A DNA stretch of 64,000 nucleotides from Tricholoma matsutake (lineage: Eukaryota > Basidiomycota > Agaricomycetes > Agaricales > Tricholomataceae). The notes under the pieces were generated by a model. It saw only the letters and a program-made list of their open reading frames with translations, did no database searches and was not told the DNA's origin. Both the position numbers and the translations under genes were made by a program. Of this stretch, positions 1 through 8,904 are shown in pieces. Within the stretch, counting starts at the first letter, position 1. Every line of letters starts with the position of its first letter. Location of the stretch: the NCBI GenBank assembly GCA_026075535.2, contig AP026544.2, positions 9,672,001 through 9,736,000 of the forward strand, in the 5' to 3' direction.

Positions 1-600
1 ACGTGTAACGCCGGCCTGTGAAGTGGAGAGTTTTTCGACATGTAACGCGTAACAAATGGCCATGAAGAGCATTACAAGTCAATTTTTTTGACAGGCAAAA
101 ATCCATTTTTTTCTTGGCCCTACGATGTGTATGGGAGTACTCTACGAGTCACTATCATAATTGGAGTTGTCCGTCCACATATTAGAAGAGTAAAGAACAT
201 TTTTCCTTTTCTCCCTTTGGCCACGACCTTGAGGGGTGACATCCACTGTGGTTCCGAGTTCTCAATTTATTGAGAACGAGGTTATGTTAGACTGAGGAAT
301 AGATATTATTGCGGGGATCTCCGAGCCCTAGTTCATATGCTATATATAGATTACATCCTGAGCTCGAGCAAGATTCAAAACTATCGATGCGGCAACTGCC
401 GAAGATGGCGGGCACAGCTCGGCCTCGATACCTTGTCTCTGAAACCGTCGTCATCCGCCGCCTCCATTCCCGCGCCTGCTCTCGCGTCAACTAACGCCGC
501 CGACCGTCGCCACCCATGTCTTGCACTGCCCCTGCATCATTAACGATGCTGTCGACACCTTTGGACACCCCCCGTTCACTGCCAACGGCACCATTCTTAT
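1..600. other. GC-richer host-like flank
   Basis: No transposon protein or repeat is recognised here. From about 380 to 610 the sequence is clearly richer in G+C and CpG than the transposon-filled remainder of the window, which is what single-copy genic DNA looks like next to CpG-depleted repeats. It may be promoter and 5' end of a host gene whose remainder has been displaced by the HPX-like sequence that begins around 650. Bases 1-300 show nothing interpretable. Confidence 0.3.
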
Positions 601-662
601 CGAAACATGCAACGCAGGCCCACAGCCACCCAATTTTTTTCCTCCCCATTCAAACAGGATGA
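546..662 (+). pseudogene. possible truncated 5' end of a host gene
   Basis: An ATG at 546 opens 38 codons before a TGA at 660-662. The first residues (MLSTPLDTPRSLPTAPF) are rich in Ser, Thr and Pro and look like an ordinary fungal N-terminus. The reading frame runs into a T-run at about 624-632 and then HPX-like sequence, so any real gene would have been cut here. No domain is visible. This is a weak call based on composition and on the ATG lying at the end of the GC-rich flank. Confidence 0.15.
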
Positions 663-812
663 GAGGGAGTCAAAACTGCCTGGGAGGGTGCAGAAGAATG
701 CAGGGAGACCCTAGAAGGGGGATATTCACCCATAAAGTACCCAGCAACCCCCATAAACATGCGCTCACACCCCCAAAACAGAATTTTATGACAACGCTGA
801 CCACCACCTATC

Positions 813-1340
813 CCCACTGCTGTAAGCATCTGCTTGCAGGTTGGGTAGTGTAAATGAATGACAGTGGGCTCGGACAACGACAACGAATGAGCACCAGGGC
901 CCCGCCACAATGAGGAATAGCCCCAGAACCCCACCATGAAGACAGAACGATGACACACCCCGTGCATCATCAGTGGCGACGACGAAGAGAGGCAAAATGG
1001 GGATGACAATGAGGATGATGATGGCAGGCAGGGACAACAAGGAAACAATGGGGAAGCGAGAACAAGGGCCCAGGAGATGTCAATGTCTCCTGGGCCATAA
1101 GTAAGTTTTTTTTTTTCTTTTCCTGCAATTGACAGTGACGACCCAGACAGCCCAATGCCGGATGATGACACCCACAGCACCAGACCCCTCCACTATGAGC
1201 AACTGCTCATAGGGAGAAAGGCTGGTGCATATGAACCAGCACCAGCGGGGAGGGGGAACAATGCCGAAGGACAAGAGAGGGGGAAGGTGGAGACAACATG
1301 GTGTTTGCCACCACACCTAAGAGCAATTGCTCATAGGATG
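813..1340 (+). repeat. alpha hairpins of HPX copy 4
   Basis: Three inverted repeats share the core AGCA-NN-TGCT: CTGTAAGCA/TGCTTGCAG at 820-839, CTATGAGCA/TGCTCATAG at 1193-1212 and CTAAGAGCA/TGCTCATAG at 1317-1336. The first two pair perfectly over nine bases. The third has one mismatch and a central CAATTG. The arms differ between hairpins while pairing is kept. Confidence 0.7.
1067..1110 (+). other. beta palindrome beside a 5' splice site (HPX copy 4)
   Basis: GGCCCAGGAGA at 1067 pairs with TCTCCTGGGCC ending at 1096. Four bases later a GTAAG donor starts at 1101, followed by a T-run. The same palindrome-donor-T-run order is found in HPX copies 1, 2 and 3. Candidate acceptors are at 1134 and 1150; which one is used is not clear. 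Confidence 0.6.
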
Positions 1341-1445
1341 GTTCGAGATGAACTGGCCAGCCAACGCCAGTGGAGAGGATGGGTAATCCCAGGGAGCAAG
1401 GGAGGAGGGGGGGTGGAGATGACACTTACTAAGTTGCAACAATTT

Positions 1446-1798
1446 TAATCAAATAGTTATCAACTTTCATTGCATACATGAACTCACCTGTCTTAGGTGC
1501 ATTCAACTTGGTATCACATGGCTAATTATGCAACACATTTGTGAGACTAGAGTGAGACTTCTTGTCTTTAACTTCTACCAGCATGCAAATCATCCTCCAC
1601 TGTATGAAGTTCTTTCTAGTTGTTTGCTTCCTGGTTTTATGCACTACAAGACAACATGATTTCAAAAAAAGTCAACGGGAACTGTGCAATGAAATCAAGT
1701 GTGTAGTTTAAAATACTTCTCATGCAACAGGACAATTGAATTGAAGCCATGAGATGTCATCTAGCAGTGACTCAAGACCTGTTGGACAACAGTTTCTA
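1446..1798. other. AT-rich spacer, nothing recognised
   Basis: No open frame, hairpin, inverted end or known repeat was recognised in this stretch, which separates the truncated HPX copy from the 131-bp tandem repeat. Confidence 0.4.
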
Positions 1799-2158
1799 CC
1801 AACAGACAGTATTAGGAAACTTAGCTGCTTATCATTAGATTTAGGGTTGGTTCTGCTCTACTCAAACCTTATTCATGAACCTTGGTTGTAACACTGAAAT
1901 AGAAACAATGATACTTGGCAACATTCTCTGCTGACAAACAGTATTAGGAGAATTGGCTGCTTATCATCAGATTCACAGTTTGTTTTGCTCTACTCAGAGC
2001 TGATTCATGAAGCTTGATCACAACACTTATATAGAAACAACGATATCTGGCAATATTCTCTGCTGACAAACAGTGTAAAGAGAATTGGCTGCTTATTGTT
2101 AGATTCACAGTATGTTCCACTCTACTCAGATATTATTCATGAAGCTTCATTGAAGAGC
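1799..2158. repeat. 131-bp tandem repeat, about 2.7 units
   Basis: Three successive units start at about 1799, 1935 and 2067. Each contains, in order, a version of CAGTATTAGGAGAATTGGCT, GCTTATCATCAGATT, CTCTACTCAGA, ATTCATGAAGCTT and, in the first two, GGCAATATTCTCTGCTGA. The third unit is cut off after ATTCATGAAGCTTCATTG. The units differ by scattered substitutions, so the array is not recent. It lies directly upstream of the orphan frame at 2143-3048, which is itself internally duplicated. Confidence 0.75.
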
Positions 2159-3048
2159 ATCTTCTACTTATCAGGACATGCCAGGTGCTACCAGTATACA
2201 AAAGAGTGAACACAGTTCATACTATACATCACCTACATGAGACCACTATTCTCATGAAAAAACAACAAGTAAAATCCACCCTGACTGAAATCTCATTACA
2301 AACATTGGACCCTGACAGAACATGGCTCCTGTATAATAATCCATCACAATTACAAATCACAAACTACACTTCTGTGACTGCCACACAACTCACTCCAGTT
2401 TACAAATCTTTTTCAAAACAGCAAAAGAGGGAGAGCATAATTCATGCCATGCATCATTTGCATAAGAACACTATTCTCATGATGTATCAGCAGGCAAAAT
2501 TGACCATGATTGAAGACTCATTACAAACTTCAAACCTTCACAAGACATGGCTGCTGTATTCTAGTCCAATACAACTACAAGTTAGATATCACATTGTGCC
2601 TGTTCCAGGACCCATTCAGTTTTTTCGAAACCTTCACATGTCAATCACCATCCACAAATTGATAACTTATCAAGAATTCTGGAGACAGTTATACAAAGAC
2701 TTTCCTGCTACATTTAGGTGGCTGATATTTATATGGTACTTTGCATATGACAGTATGCAGCTCAGAATGCTTTGGTTAGCTAGACAAATGAGGCAGAACA
2801 CAACCAGAAGACATGACCACTGTTGCATGACTCTTGAATCTTTGCAACCCAGCATCAGACATGTATATAGATGTCTGTGGCATGTTAGTCGAAAAGGTAG
2901 ACAAGTACAACTGTTACATATGCAGCATGCTATCATACTGTCAAATAACTCTAACTTATTTTGCTGGATTCTTCCTATGAAGAAAGTTGCCACAGTTTAT
3001 GGATGTGCTATGATTGAGGATGCGATGATCGCAGAGGTTTCTTGTTGA
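2143..3048 (+). CDS. orphan open frame with an internal tandem duplication
   Basis: The frame is open from 2143 to a TGA at 3046-3048. The first in-frame ATG is at 2254, so the true start is uncertain. Residues beginning PVYK... and ending QLQI/V occur twice in tandem, about 70 residues apart. Shared landmarks are HHLH(E/K)(T/N)TILM, SLQT, (R/K)TWLLY and (N/S)(N/S)P(S/I)QLQ. The second half is rich in Trp, His, Cys and Arg (LIFIWYFAYDSMQLRMLWL near the middle) and has no domain I recognise. There is no signal peptide. The gene is adjacent to a DNA-level tandem repeat and upstream of a dead gypsy element, so it could be a repeat-derived frame that merely lacks stops. The function is unknown. 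Confidence 0.3.
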   Translation, partial: SFIEEHLLLIRTCQVLPVYKRVNTVHTIHHLHETTILMKKQQVKSTLTEISLQTLDPDRTWLLYNNPSQLQITNYTSVTATQLTPVYKSFSKQQKRESIIHAMHHLHKNTILMMYQQAKLTMIEDSLQTSNLHKTWLLYSSPIQLQVRYHIVPVPGPIQFFRNLHMSITIHKLITYQEFWRQLYKDFPATFRWLIFIWYFAYDSMQLRMLWLARQMRQNTTRRHDHCCMTLESLQPSIRHVYRCLWHVSRKGRQVQLLHMQHAIILSNNSNLFCWILPMKKVATVYGCAMIEDAMIAEVSC

Positions 3049-3689
3049 TCAAGAAAACCTGTAGAGACTTAGATTGTTTTTTAGAAAGTTGATTGGATGC
3101 TTAGAACTGTATATGAGACAATAGGTGAAGACAATTTCTTTTCTTTCCAGTAGATACTACAGAGTTTTATATGTTTTAAAGAAACTTCCTAAAATGGTAT
3201 AAGAAACATGTGTAGAACATGAGGCAAAAGATCTGAGTTAAGGCACAAGGCCAAAAGGGAGACTGGAATCCGAACAAGAAAGATATATATCATATGATGA
3301 AAGAGTAATAAAGGGTATAGAACTGAAAGGGGACTGTCCTTTGTGTATAAATCGCGCTAAGTCTCGCAATAATTTGTCCAGTGGGTTCTGTGCACGATAG
3401 GGACTTGGAATGAGGCTGACCTACTATCAGCAGGTTTGGGCATGAGTTGGAATCCTTCCTGGCACATGGTATTCCACCATTTAGATAATGAAGGCAGCGC
3501 CCGATGTCACTCGCAGTCTCTCGATATTGATCGATAACGCTCAACGATGATTGACGATGATGCTTGACCACATTCAGTAGACTTGGTCAGGAGTGGTCGC
3601 GCTGCTTCTGGGACCTTGTGCGAGTTATCTGATGTGATTAGAATGTAGTTGAAATGGTGAATCGGCCTTTGAGCTGAGGAGACAACCTG
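3049..3689. other. unassigned flank of gypsy element A
   Basis: No protein family was recognised in this stretch. It follows the point at which the integrase zinc-finger region of element A stops matching, so it may contain the lost 3' part or LTR of A. I could not match it to the region upstream of the A gag gene at 19248-19865. A minus-strand open frame at 3290-3571 has no recognised similarity. Confidence 0.35.
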
Positions 3690-4511
3690 TCAACATCTTC
3701 CATCTTCCTGGGTGTCCAGCAGTCAGTGTATTATGATGTAACCAGACAATCTCCCTTCGCAAATCCTGATCCTTCAGTACATACACTTTTCCTCAAAACA
3801 ACACCAACCCTTGTTCCTCAGCCCATTCATCTCCTTTAATATTACCTTTCTTCTCTCCCTTCAGAGCTTTCACGGCTTCCACTACTTCATCGTCCATTTC
3901 CAAACATTGTCTAGTTTTAGACAACATTTCCGTTTCCGAGCTATCTGTTAATAGATGCCCTTGATGCATAGTGCAAATGCGAAAGTATTCGGGTTTGAGT
4001 AAGGTAACATTCTTATTGTCCTCCTCCACCCCCCTTTTGAGATCAATATGTCTGGATAATGCATCTGCTTTCCTCATTAAGCTTCCCGCTTTGTGGACCA
4101 AGTGAAAATTGAAACACAATAGGAATAGTGCCCAACGCGCTTGCCAGCGATTAAGCTTTTTAGTGGACATGAAGTATTGCAGATTTTGATGATCCATCCA
4201 GATCTCAATCTGATGTGTACATCCCTCCAAATAATGCCTCCACGCCTCCAACGCTCATATTATCCCCAACATCTCTTTGTCATGCACATCATAATTCCTT
4301 TCCACATCATTCAATGGGACAAATATGCACAAGGATGCCAGTTGTCATCTTCACACAGCATTGATAATACTGCTCCAGTAGCAAAGTTGGATGCATCTGA
4401 TTCCACTCGCAAAGGGCGTGTGAAATCTACTGGGGCTAATATAGGTCCCTGCACAAACTTCCTCTTCAACTCCTCAAAAGCCATCTGCTGCTGCTCTCCC
4501 CACTTCCACAC
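3690..4511 (-). pseudogene. element A RNase H and start of integrase (pol fragment)
   Basis: The upper part (4511 to about 4311) contains the RNase H entry typical of Ty3/gypsy pol: ILAPVDFTRPLRVESDASN, where the Asp of SDASN is a catalytic position, then GAVLSM. After a frame break, 4251-3793 carries LEAWRHYLEG, IWMDHQNLQYF, WALFLLCFNFHLVHKAG and KADALSRH, the standard RNase H tail. Below 3793, VLKDQDLRREIV followed by HHNTLTAGHPGRWKM is the start of the integrase zinc-binding region. The match ends near 3690 and the DDE core is absent. It belongs to the pol polyprotein that would copy and integrate the element. Confidence 0.85.
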
Positions 4512-4520
4512 TACTCCCTT

Positions 4521-5462
4521 TCACATAAGGTTATGTAAGGGTGCAGCAATTTTGGAAAAATTGTGCACAAAGTGATGATAATAATTTGCGAGTCCCAAGA
4601 AGGCTTGAACCTCCTTGACACGGGTGGGTGCAGGCCAATCTGTGATTGCCTGTACCTTGATCGGATCCATTTTGATCCTGTCAGGGCCAATCAATAATCC
4701 TAGGAACTCAATCTTGCTTGCCCCAAACACACACTTCTCCGGTTTCAGAAATAGATCATTCTCTGCTTACCTCTGTAGCACCTCCTGCACCATCACCTCA
4801 TGATTTTCTTCATCCTCCGTGAATATCAGAATGTCGCCAATAAATATTATTACCACGCCTTTGTCTATTATGTCCTTGAAAATGTCGTTCATCATATTTT
4901 GGAAGGTCGGGGGACTATTAGTCATCCCGAAAAACATGACAAGCAGCTCGAAGGATCCTCGACGCATGGCAAATGTGGCCTTCCACTCATCTCCTTTCTT
5001 TAATCGTACATTATTATATCCCCATCATAAATCCAATTTTGTAAAGACCTTGGCTTTTCCCACCTTGTCAATTATCTCTGAGATCAACGGCAGGGGGTAT
5101 GCATTCTTCACTGTCCACTCATTCAGATACCTATAATCTGTACACTTCCTCTTCCTTTGGTCTTTCTTGGGCACAAAGAATATTGGTGACATCTGCGGTG
5201 ATTTTGAAGGTCATATGTATCCTTTGCACAATTGCTCCTTCAGGAATGCATCCAATTCTTCTTGTTCCATGGGAGATAACAGATATACCTTCGACTTCTT
5301 TGGCACAAACCCTGGCTTCATCTCAATCGCATTATCCCATGGCTTCCGCACCGGCATTTGTTCAGACTCCTTCTTCTGGAACACTGACAGATATTCATGA
5401 TACACTTGTGGCACCCACTCCCCCACTGGCTTCTCCACCTTCACAATATTCTTGTCCCATGA
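4521..5462 (-). pseudogene. element A reverse transcriptase (broken)
   Basis: The minus strand encodes recognisable gypsy reverse transcriptase in several frames. First comes EYLSVFQKKESEQMPVRKPW and GFVPKKSKVYLLSP (5444-5211), then a [24 protein letters not shown] segment around 5150. FELLVMFFGMTNSPPTFQNM follows near 4930, then the connection region FGASKIEFLGLLIGPDRI, DWPAPTRVKEVQAFLGLANY (4730-4521). The usual YxDD active-site box reads FIGD here (near 4850): the first catalytic Asp of the pair is replaced by Gly. Together with the frameshifts this makes the enzyme non-functional. It would have copied element A RNA into DNA. Confidence 0.85.
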
Positions 5463-6324
5463 CTATCCTCCACAAATTGCTCTAAAGGTTTGCTTCTGCT
5501 CTTCTTTCTCAATCATGAGCGGAACTTCCCCATTTGGCATTTCCTCATCCTCCACTTCCTCCATCATAACAGAATACTTCCTCGGATGTTCTTTCTCTCT
5601 CTTTTTCCTTCTTTCCTTCTTCATCTTCCTCCCATACACATTACATTCCTTAGGACAACAAGTCATTTGTACTTTGACTGGGTGCAGGGCACAATACCCC
5701 TGATGGGGTATTATGTAAGTATCCTGGAAGTATTCCTAATACTGTCAAGATACTAGCCCAGAAGTATGTTGCAAGTGTGCCGTGCACCCAGTGTTTCCTA
5801 GTTTTCCAATCAATTTCAGGATTATGCTTCCATAACCACGGACATCCTATTATTAGATTGGTTTTCCCAAGATCGCACACTTCAAATATGGCTCGCTCCT
5901 GATGCTCCTGATACTTTAGTACCATAGTCACCTCCTCCTTGATAGTTCCTCCATGATTGACTGTTCTGTCAATATTGTACACCATTATAGGTTGCGCCAG
6001 CTTGCATGTGTTAATACTGTTTCCAGTAATTAAGGACTGATTAATGAATAATCCTGTAGCACCACTATCAGGCAACACTTCCACATCAATTGCTGCATGC
6101 GTGTCCACTGTCTTCAGTCCCACAGTCAAGGTGATTTCGGGTTCTATTTGCACAGAGTGAATAAAGAATTTAGGGGTTTTCAGAAATGATACGTGACAAT
6201 TTTCTTTGTCACATGATTTGCAACAGTTGTACTCCTCCTCAATTTCCTTTTCTGATTTGCTCTGGGTTTCCTCAGATACTAATACATTGTAACAATTCTG
6301 GGTCACCAATGGGGAAACCTTCAC
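5463..6324 (-). pseudogene. element A aspartic protease and linker
   Basis: The frame 6324-5650 contains DSGATGLFIN, the catalytic Asp-Ser-Gly motif of a retroviral-type aspartic protease. Flap and C-terminal features follow (IMVYNIDRTVNHGG, then GKTNLIIGCPWL and HNPEIDWKTRK). This protease would release the pol enzymes from the polyprotein. Immediately after DWKTRK a 116-bp foldback insertion (5677-5792) interrupts the conserved stretch. The original continuation MTCCPKECN resumes at about 5666, in a lysine-glutamate-rich linker (KKERRKKREKEHPRK) that leads to reverse transcriptase. Upstream, the frame overlaps the gag knuckle frame by a few bases. Confidence 0.85.
5677..5792. mobile_element. 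116-bp foldback MITE inside element A protease region
   Basis: The segment begins ACTGGGTGCAGGGCACA and ends TGTGCCGTGCACCCAGT. These are 17-bp inverted repeats with one mismatch. Just inside the left end is a perfect palindrome, AATACCCC-TGA-TGGGGTATT. The flanking protein sequence (DWKTRK on one side, MTCCPKEC on the other) would be contiguous without it. Only a short flank repeat (AAA) is visible, so the target duplication and superfamily are not settled. The insertion leaves the minus-strand frame open, adding about 40 residues. Confidence 0.75.
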
Positions 6325-6518
6325 TGGGACTCTTCCACAAAATTCTTCTGCTTGCCTTCCTCCGGCTTCACTTCCTCAATTGTAGCTTCCCTAACCTTTC
6401 TTTTCTGCCTACAATTCCTAGAAATGTGTCCTAACTGCCCACAGTTAAAACATTTAAGTGGGGCTTGTCTCCCTGCTTGATCAACCTCCATTGCCTCTGC
6501 TGGTGCTGCTGACTCCAT
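6321..6518 (-). pseudogene. element A gag nucleocapsid part with CCHC knuckle
   Basis: On the minus strand the sequence contains CFNCGQLGHISRNC, a canonical CX2CX4HX4C zinc knuckle. A basic tail (RQKRKVREA) and an acidic Lys/Glu-rich end follow. The N-terminal side (MESAAPAEAMEVDQAGRQAP) continues the gag reading frame that stops at 18344 on the other side of element B. The knuckle would bind element RNA during packaging. Residues read from 6519-6548 belong to the LTR of B, not to this gene. Confidence 0.9.
6515..6518. repeat. left target duplication of element B
   Basis: CCAT at 6515-6518 abuts the first LTR base (TGTGG at 6519). CCGT at 18344-18347 abuts the last LTR base. They differ by one base, consistent with loss of a CpG after insertion. 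Gypsy elements usually duplicate 4-6 bp. Confidence 0.5.
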
Positions 6519-7140
6519 TGTGGATGGGTCAGTTGGCCTGTTCGCCAACTTTCCCGTTCACAGGAACTTTGTCACAGCTGCACCATTGTGCACCAGAACA
6601 GCTGGGCTCTTGTATACTTGCACTATTCCTCACATTCATCAATATTTCATGTTGCTAACTTTTCTTTTATTACTTATAGTTTATTATCTGATCCCTTCTG
6701 ACATGACAACGACAACTTCCACATGCAATGCGTCAATCACACATCCCTTCAAGTTTCGACGCTTCCTCGGTACCTCGTGCCGACAGCTCCATTTTTGATG
6801 AGAAGAATCGGAACTGGTTTTTTTTTCGTTTTCCTTTTATTACAATTCTTCCCAGTCTAAAAATAACCTTTTACCACGACAATCTGGCTATCGACCCGAA
6901 TTCCCCCTTTAGTGGCAAGTCAACATCCAGATCGACGGGTTGATCAACTGGATGGTAGGGTCGAGGGTTTGGATTTGCATGCTCTCCACGCTTGCTGGGG
7001 GCACGAGTTGCATCACATCAATAGAGAACCTCGAAGACAGTCTCTCCCCGAGTCATTCCCAGTTAGTGAAACCCCGAGACGAGGACTCGACGATGCCACC
7101 CCAATATCATCTGCCTCACAAACACCACGACAATCTTGAA

Positions 7141-7148
7141 GATCATCA
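7141..7148. repeat. 8-bp target duplication of HPX copy 1 (left; right copy at 9118-9125)
   Basis: GATCATCA stands on both sides of the insertion. The uninterrupted 3' LTR of element B has it once (GAAGATCATCAACGC near 17696). An 8-bp duplication is the hallmark of the hAT superfamily, though other superfamilies (P, Merlin) also make 8 bp. Confidence 0.85.
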
Positions 7149-7430
7149 TAAACTTTGCACTCCCCCCCGTATTCCTATCGGAGTCCTAGGAGTCCGAGTT
7201 TTCCGATAAGAGTCCGATCGGAATCCGATAGGAGTCCTACTAGTCCGACACTAGTCCTAGTAGTCCGATAGGAATCTGATCGGAATGTATTTTGATGACC
7301 ATGTACTGTTGTTTCCAAGAAATTCCTAGTAAATTCCTAGTAAAGTCCTATGCAATTCCAACATGAAGTCGGACTACCACATTTTGGAAGACTTAACTTT
7401 CCCCAAGTGCTTACAAAATAAGTGGGTAAA

Positions 7431-7508
7431 GCAGGGATTGAACCATGCACTGTGGGATGTAAGTCACATGATGACTAAACAAGCACTCAACCAGTTGAGC
7501 CACAGGAG
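7431..7508 (-). ncRNA. tRNA-like module A (HPX copy 1)
   Basis: On the minus strand this reads TCCTGTGGCTCAACTGG (box A-like TGGCTCAACTGG, with D-stem GCTC/GAGT). About 60 bases later comes GGTTCAATCCC, close to the box B consensus GGTTCGANTCC. The acceptor and anticodon stems do not fold well, so it is not a functional tRNA gene. It looks like a tRNA-derived RNA polymerase III promoter of the kind used by SINEs. The same module sits at 37216-37310 and 62510-62580 in the other HPX copies. Confidence 0.6.
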
Positions 7509-7811
7509 AATTATTAAATATGTAATACAAAGTCCATTTAATGCACTTAGGGATAGTTCACATATTTTTAACCTCCCTCACGAGAGCTCGAAAAAAAATT
7601 GATTAGCCCTCGCGAAGATGCAAGGAACTAATATAACTAATATAGATTAAAAAAATACCCCCCGACACAAACACAGGGGGGAGACCATTAATTATACTAT
7701 GTAAAATTCTACAAAAACAAAAAACCACCCCCCCCATTTTGCGGGAGGGGAGGGAGTGGTGGTGCATTGCATTTCGATGTGGAGGTGGTGACATGGCCAT
7801 TAGCACCCATT

Positions 7812-8024
7812 CCACCCTACGAGCAAAGCTCGCAGTGGTGGGGTTCGGGTGTTGGGGCGCCGTCTCCTTCTTGTAGACCCCACGATCCACCCCATAAGCA
7901 GATGCTCATGGCAGTGGCGTGGTGTCCCCTGTGTGTCCCTCAACTCCTCCTCCCTCGTCTCCCCCTCCTCGTCATCATTCCACCCACTGTCCACCCCACA
8001 AGCAGTTGCTCACAAGGCTGGTGG
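7812..8024 (-). repeat. alpha hairpins of HPX copy 1
   Basis: Three inverted repeats lie at 7812-7841 (CTACGAGC/GCTCGCAG core), 7887-7917 (CCATAAGCA/TGCTCATGG) and 7991-8024 (CCACAAGCA/TGCTCACAAGG). All share the AGCA-NN-TGCT centre and sit between CCACC and GGTGG-like outer arms. They correspond one for one in style to those of copies 2 and 4. Confidence 0.7.
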
Positions 8025-8336
8025 TGAGTGGTGTGTCGTTCGGGGTGCCGTCTTGTCGTCCCCACCCCCTCGTCATCCCCCCCTCGTCGTCCCTTGCCGC
8101 CCTCATCTTGTCCAGTGCTGGTGCCCATCGCCTTCCCCTCATCTCCCCCTCCACCCTCCACCCTCTTGTCTCCCCCTCCACCTTCTCGTCTCCCGCTCCC
8201 TGTTGTTGTTGTTGTCGTCATCACTTCCTTGTCTCCCTCCCTGTCCCTCTTTGTCTCCGTGGGTGTTCATGGTGGGGCCCTGGCGGTGTCGTCAGGGCCG
8301 TCTCACGTCCCTCCACTGTTACCAACAGCTTAGAAC

Positions 8337-8399
8337 CTAGAAGATGAAAGAAAAACAGTTAGTGTAAACTCAAAATCAAAGGGAAAAAAAAAAACTTGC
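8337..8399 (-). other. intron-like segment, GC-AG type (HPX copy 1)
   Basis: On the minus strand the order is GGGCCCTAG, then GCAAGT (donor), a run of 13 T, ACACTAAC (branch site) and TTCTAG (acceptor), and then GTTCTAAG as exon start. The length is 63 nt. The donor is GC rather than GT, a known minor variant. The palindrome expected before the donor is only half preserved (GGGCCC). Confidence 0.55.
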
Positions 8400-8448
8400 C
8401 TAGGGCCCAGTCCATCCATCCGTCCATTGTTACCCTGTAGTTTAGGAC

Positions 8449-8551
8449 CTAAAAAACAAAAGAAAGATGTTAGTTAGTTTGGAAAACAAGAAACGAATGA
8501 AAAAAAAAAAACTTACCGCAGCCCAAACGACGATTCCGTCGTTTGGGCTGC
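8449..8551 (-). other. beta palindrome with intron (HPX copy 1)
   Basis: GCAGCCCAAACGACG pairs perfectly with CGTCGTTTGGGCTGC across 8518-8551. On the minus strand the next bases are G-GTAAGT (8516-8511), a T-run, ACTAACTAAC as branch site and TTTTTTAG as acceptor at 8449, with the exon resuming GTCCTAAACTACAG. The intron is 68 nt with full consensus. The palindrome therefore ends one base before the 5' splice site. Confidence 0.75.
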
Positions 8552-8785
8552 TTGTGTCCGTTGATGGCCGTTGGCCCCTCTTGACGGCACGGGAGTGGGA
8601 GTGGGAGTGGGTATGGTGGTGGTGGTGGTGGTTGAGGTGGGGAGGCGGCCGTGGTCGTCATCGTCGTCATTGGTGGTGGTGGTGGGAGAATGATGAGCTG
8701 GCAGGTGTGGTGATGCGGCTTTGTGCTTTGTCATCACACCCATGGGAACGGTATGTAGTGCAGTACGAGCACGTACCTGCAATGA

Positions 8786-8864
8786 CCACTTAGTGTAGTG
8801 GTCTTGTTGTTACTGTAAGTTTATGTAATCATATTAGAGCTCTGGGGTTCAATTCTGCCATGTG
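8786..8864 (+). ncRNA. tRNA-like module B (HPX copy 1)
   Basis: The plus strand reads TTAGTGTAGTGGTC (box A-like TRGYNNANNGG) and, about 50 bases on, GGGGTTCAATTCTGCC (box B-like). It is distinct from module A and corresponds to 35241-35313 (minus) of HPX copy 2. Modules A and B lie near opposite ends and each is read outward, toward its own terminus. Secondary structure is too poor for a working tRNA. Confidence 0.55.
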
Positions 8865-8904
8865 TTTCTACTTTTTCTACTATTACTAAGCAATGCTGCT
8901 ATCA

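Larger units (their letters stand above)
650..1445 (+). mobile_element. HPX copy 4, truncated at both ends
   Basis: This segment is assigned to the HPX family because it has the same parts in the same sense. There are three alpha hairpins (stem GAGCA/TGCTC type) at 820-839, 1193-1212 and 1317-1336. A beta palindrome at 1067-1096 is followed by a GTAAGT donor at 1101 and a T-run. The stretch before the donor is nearly free of T on the plus strand. No CTTTACACT-type end, no tRNA-like module and no gamma hairpins are seen, so both ends are missing. The long open frames on both strands here are a by-product of T-poor sequence and are not taken as genes. Confidence 0.6.

Noticed and set aside
650..1180. 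Minus-strand open frame of 176 codons
   Set aside because: It lies antisense to T-poor HPX exons. Absence of T on one strand removes stop codons on both, so the open length is not evidence for coding. It has no domain and is low in complexity.
3290..3571. Minus-strand frame as continuation of element A integrase
   Set aside because: No DDE integrase motif or zinc finger is seen in it. It does not follow the expected sequence after GHPGRWKM.
7849..8340. Plus-strand open frame of 163 codons rich in Ser and Pro
   Set aside because: Same cause: it is antisense to HPX copy 1 exons, crosses an inferred splice site and shows no conserved motif.
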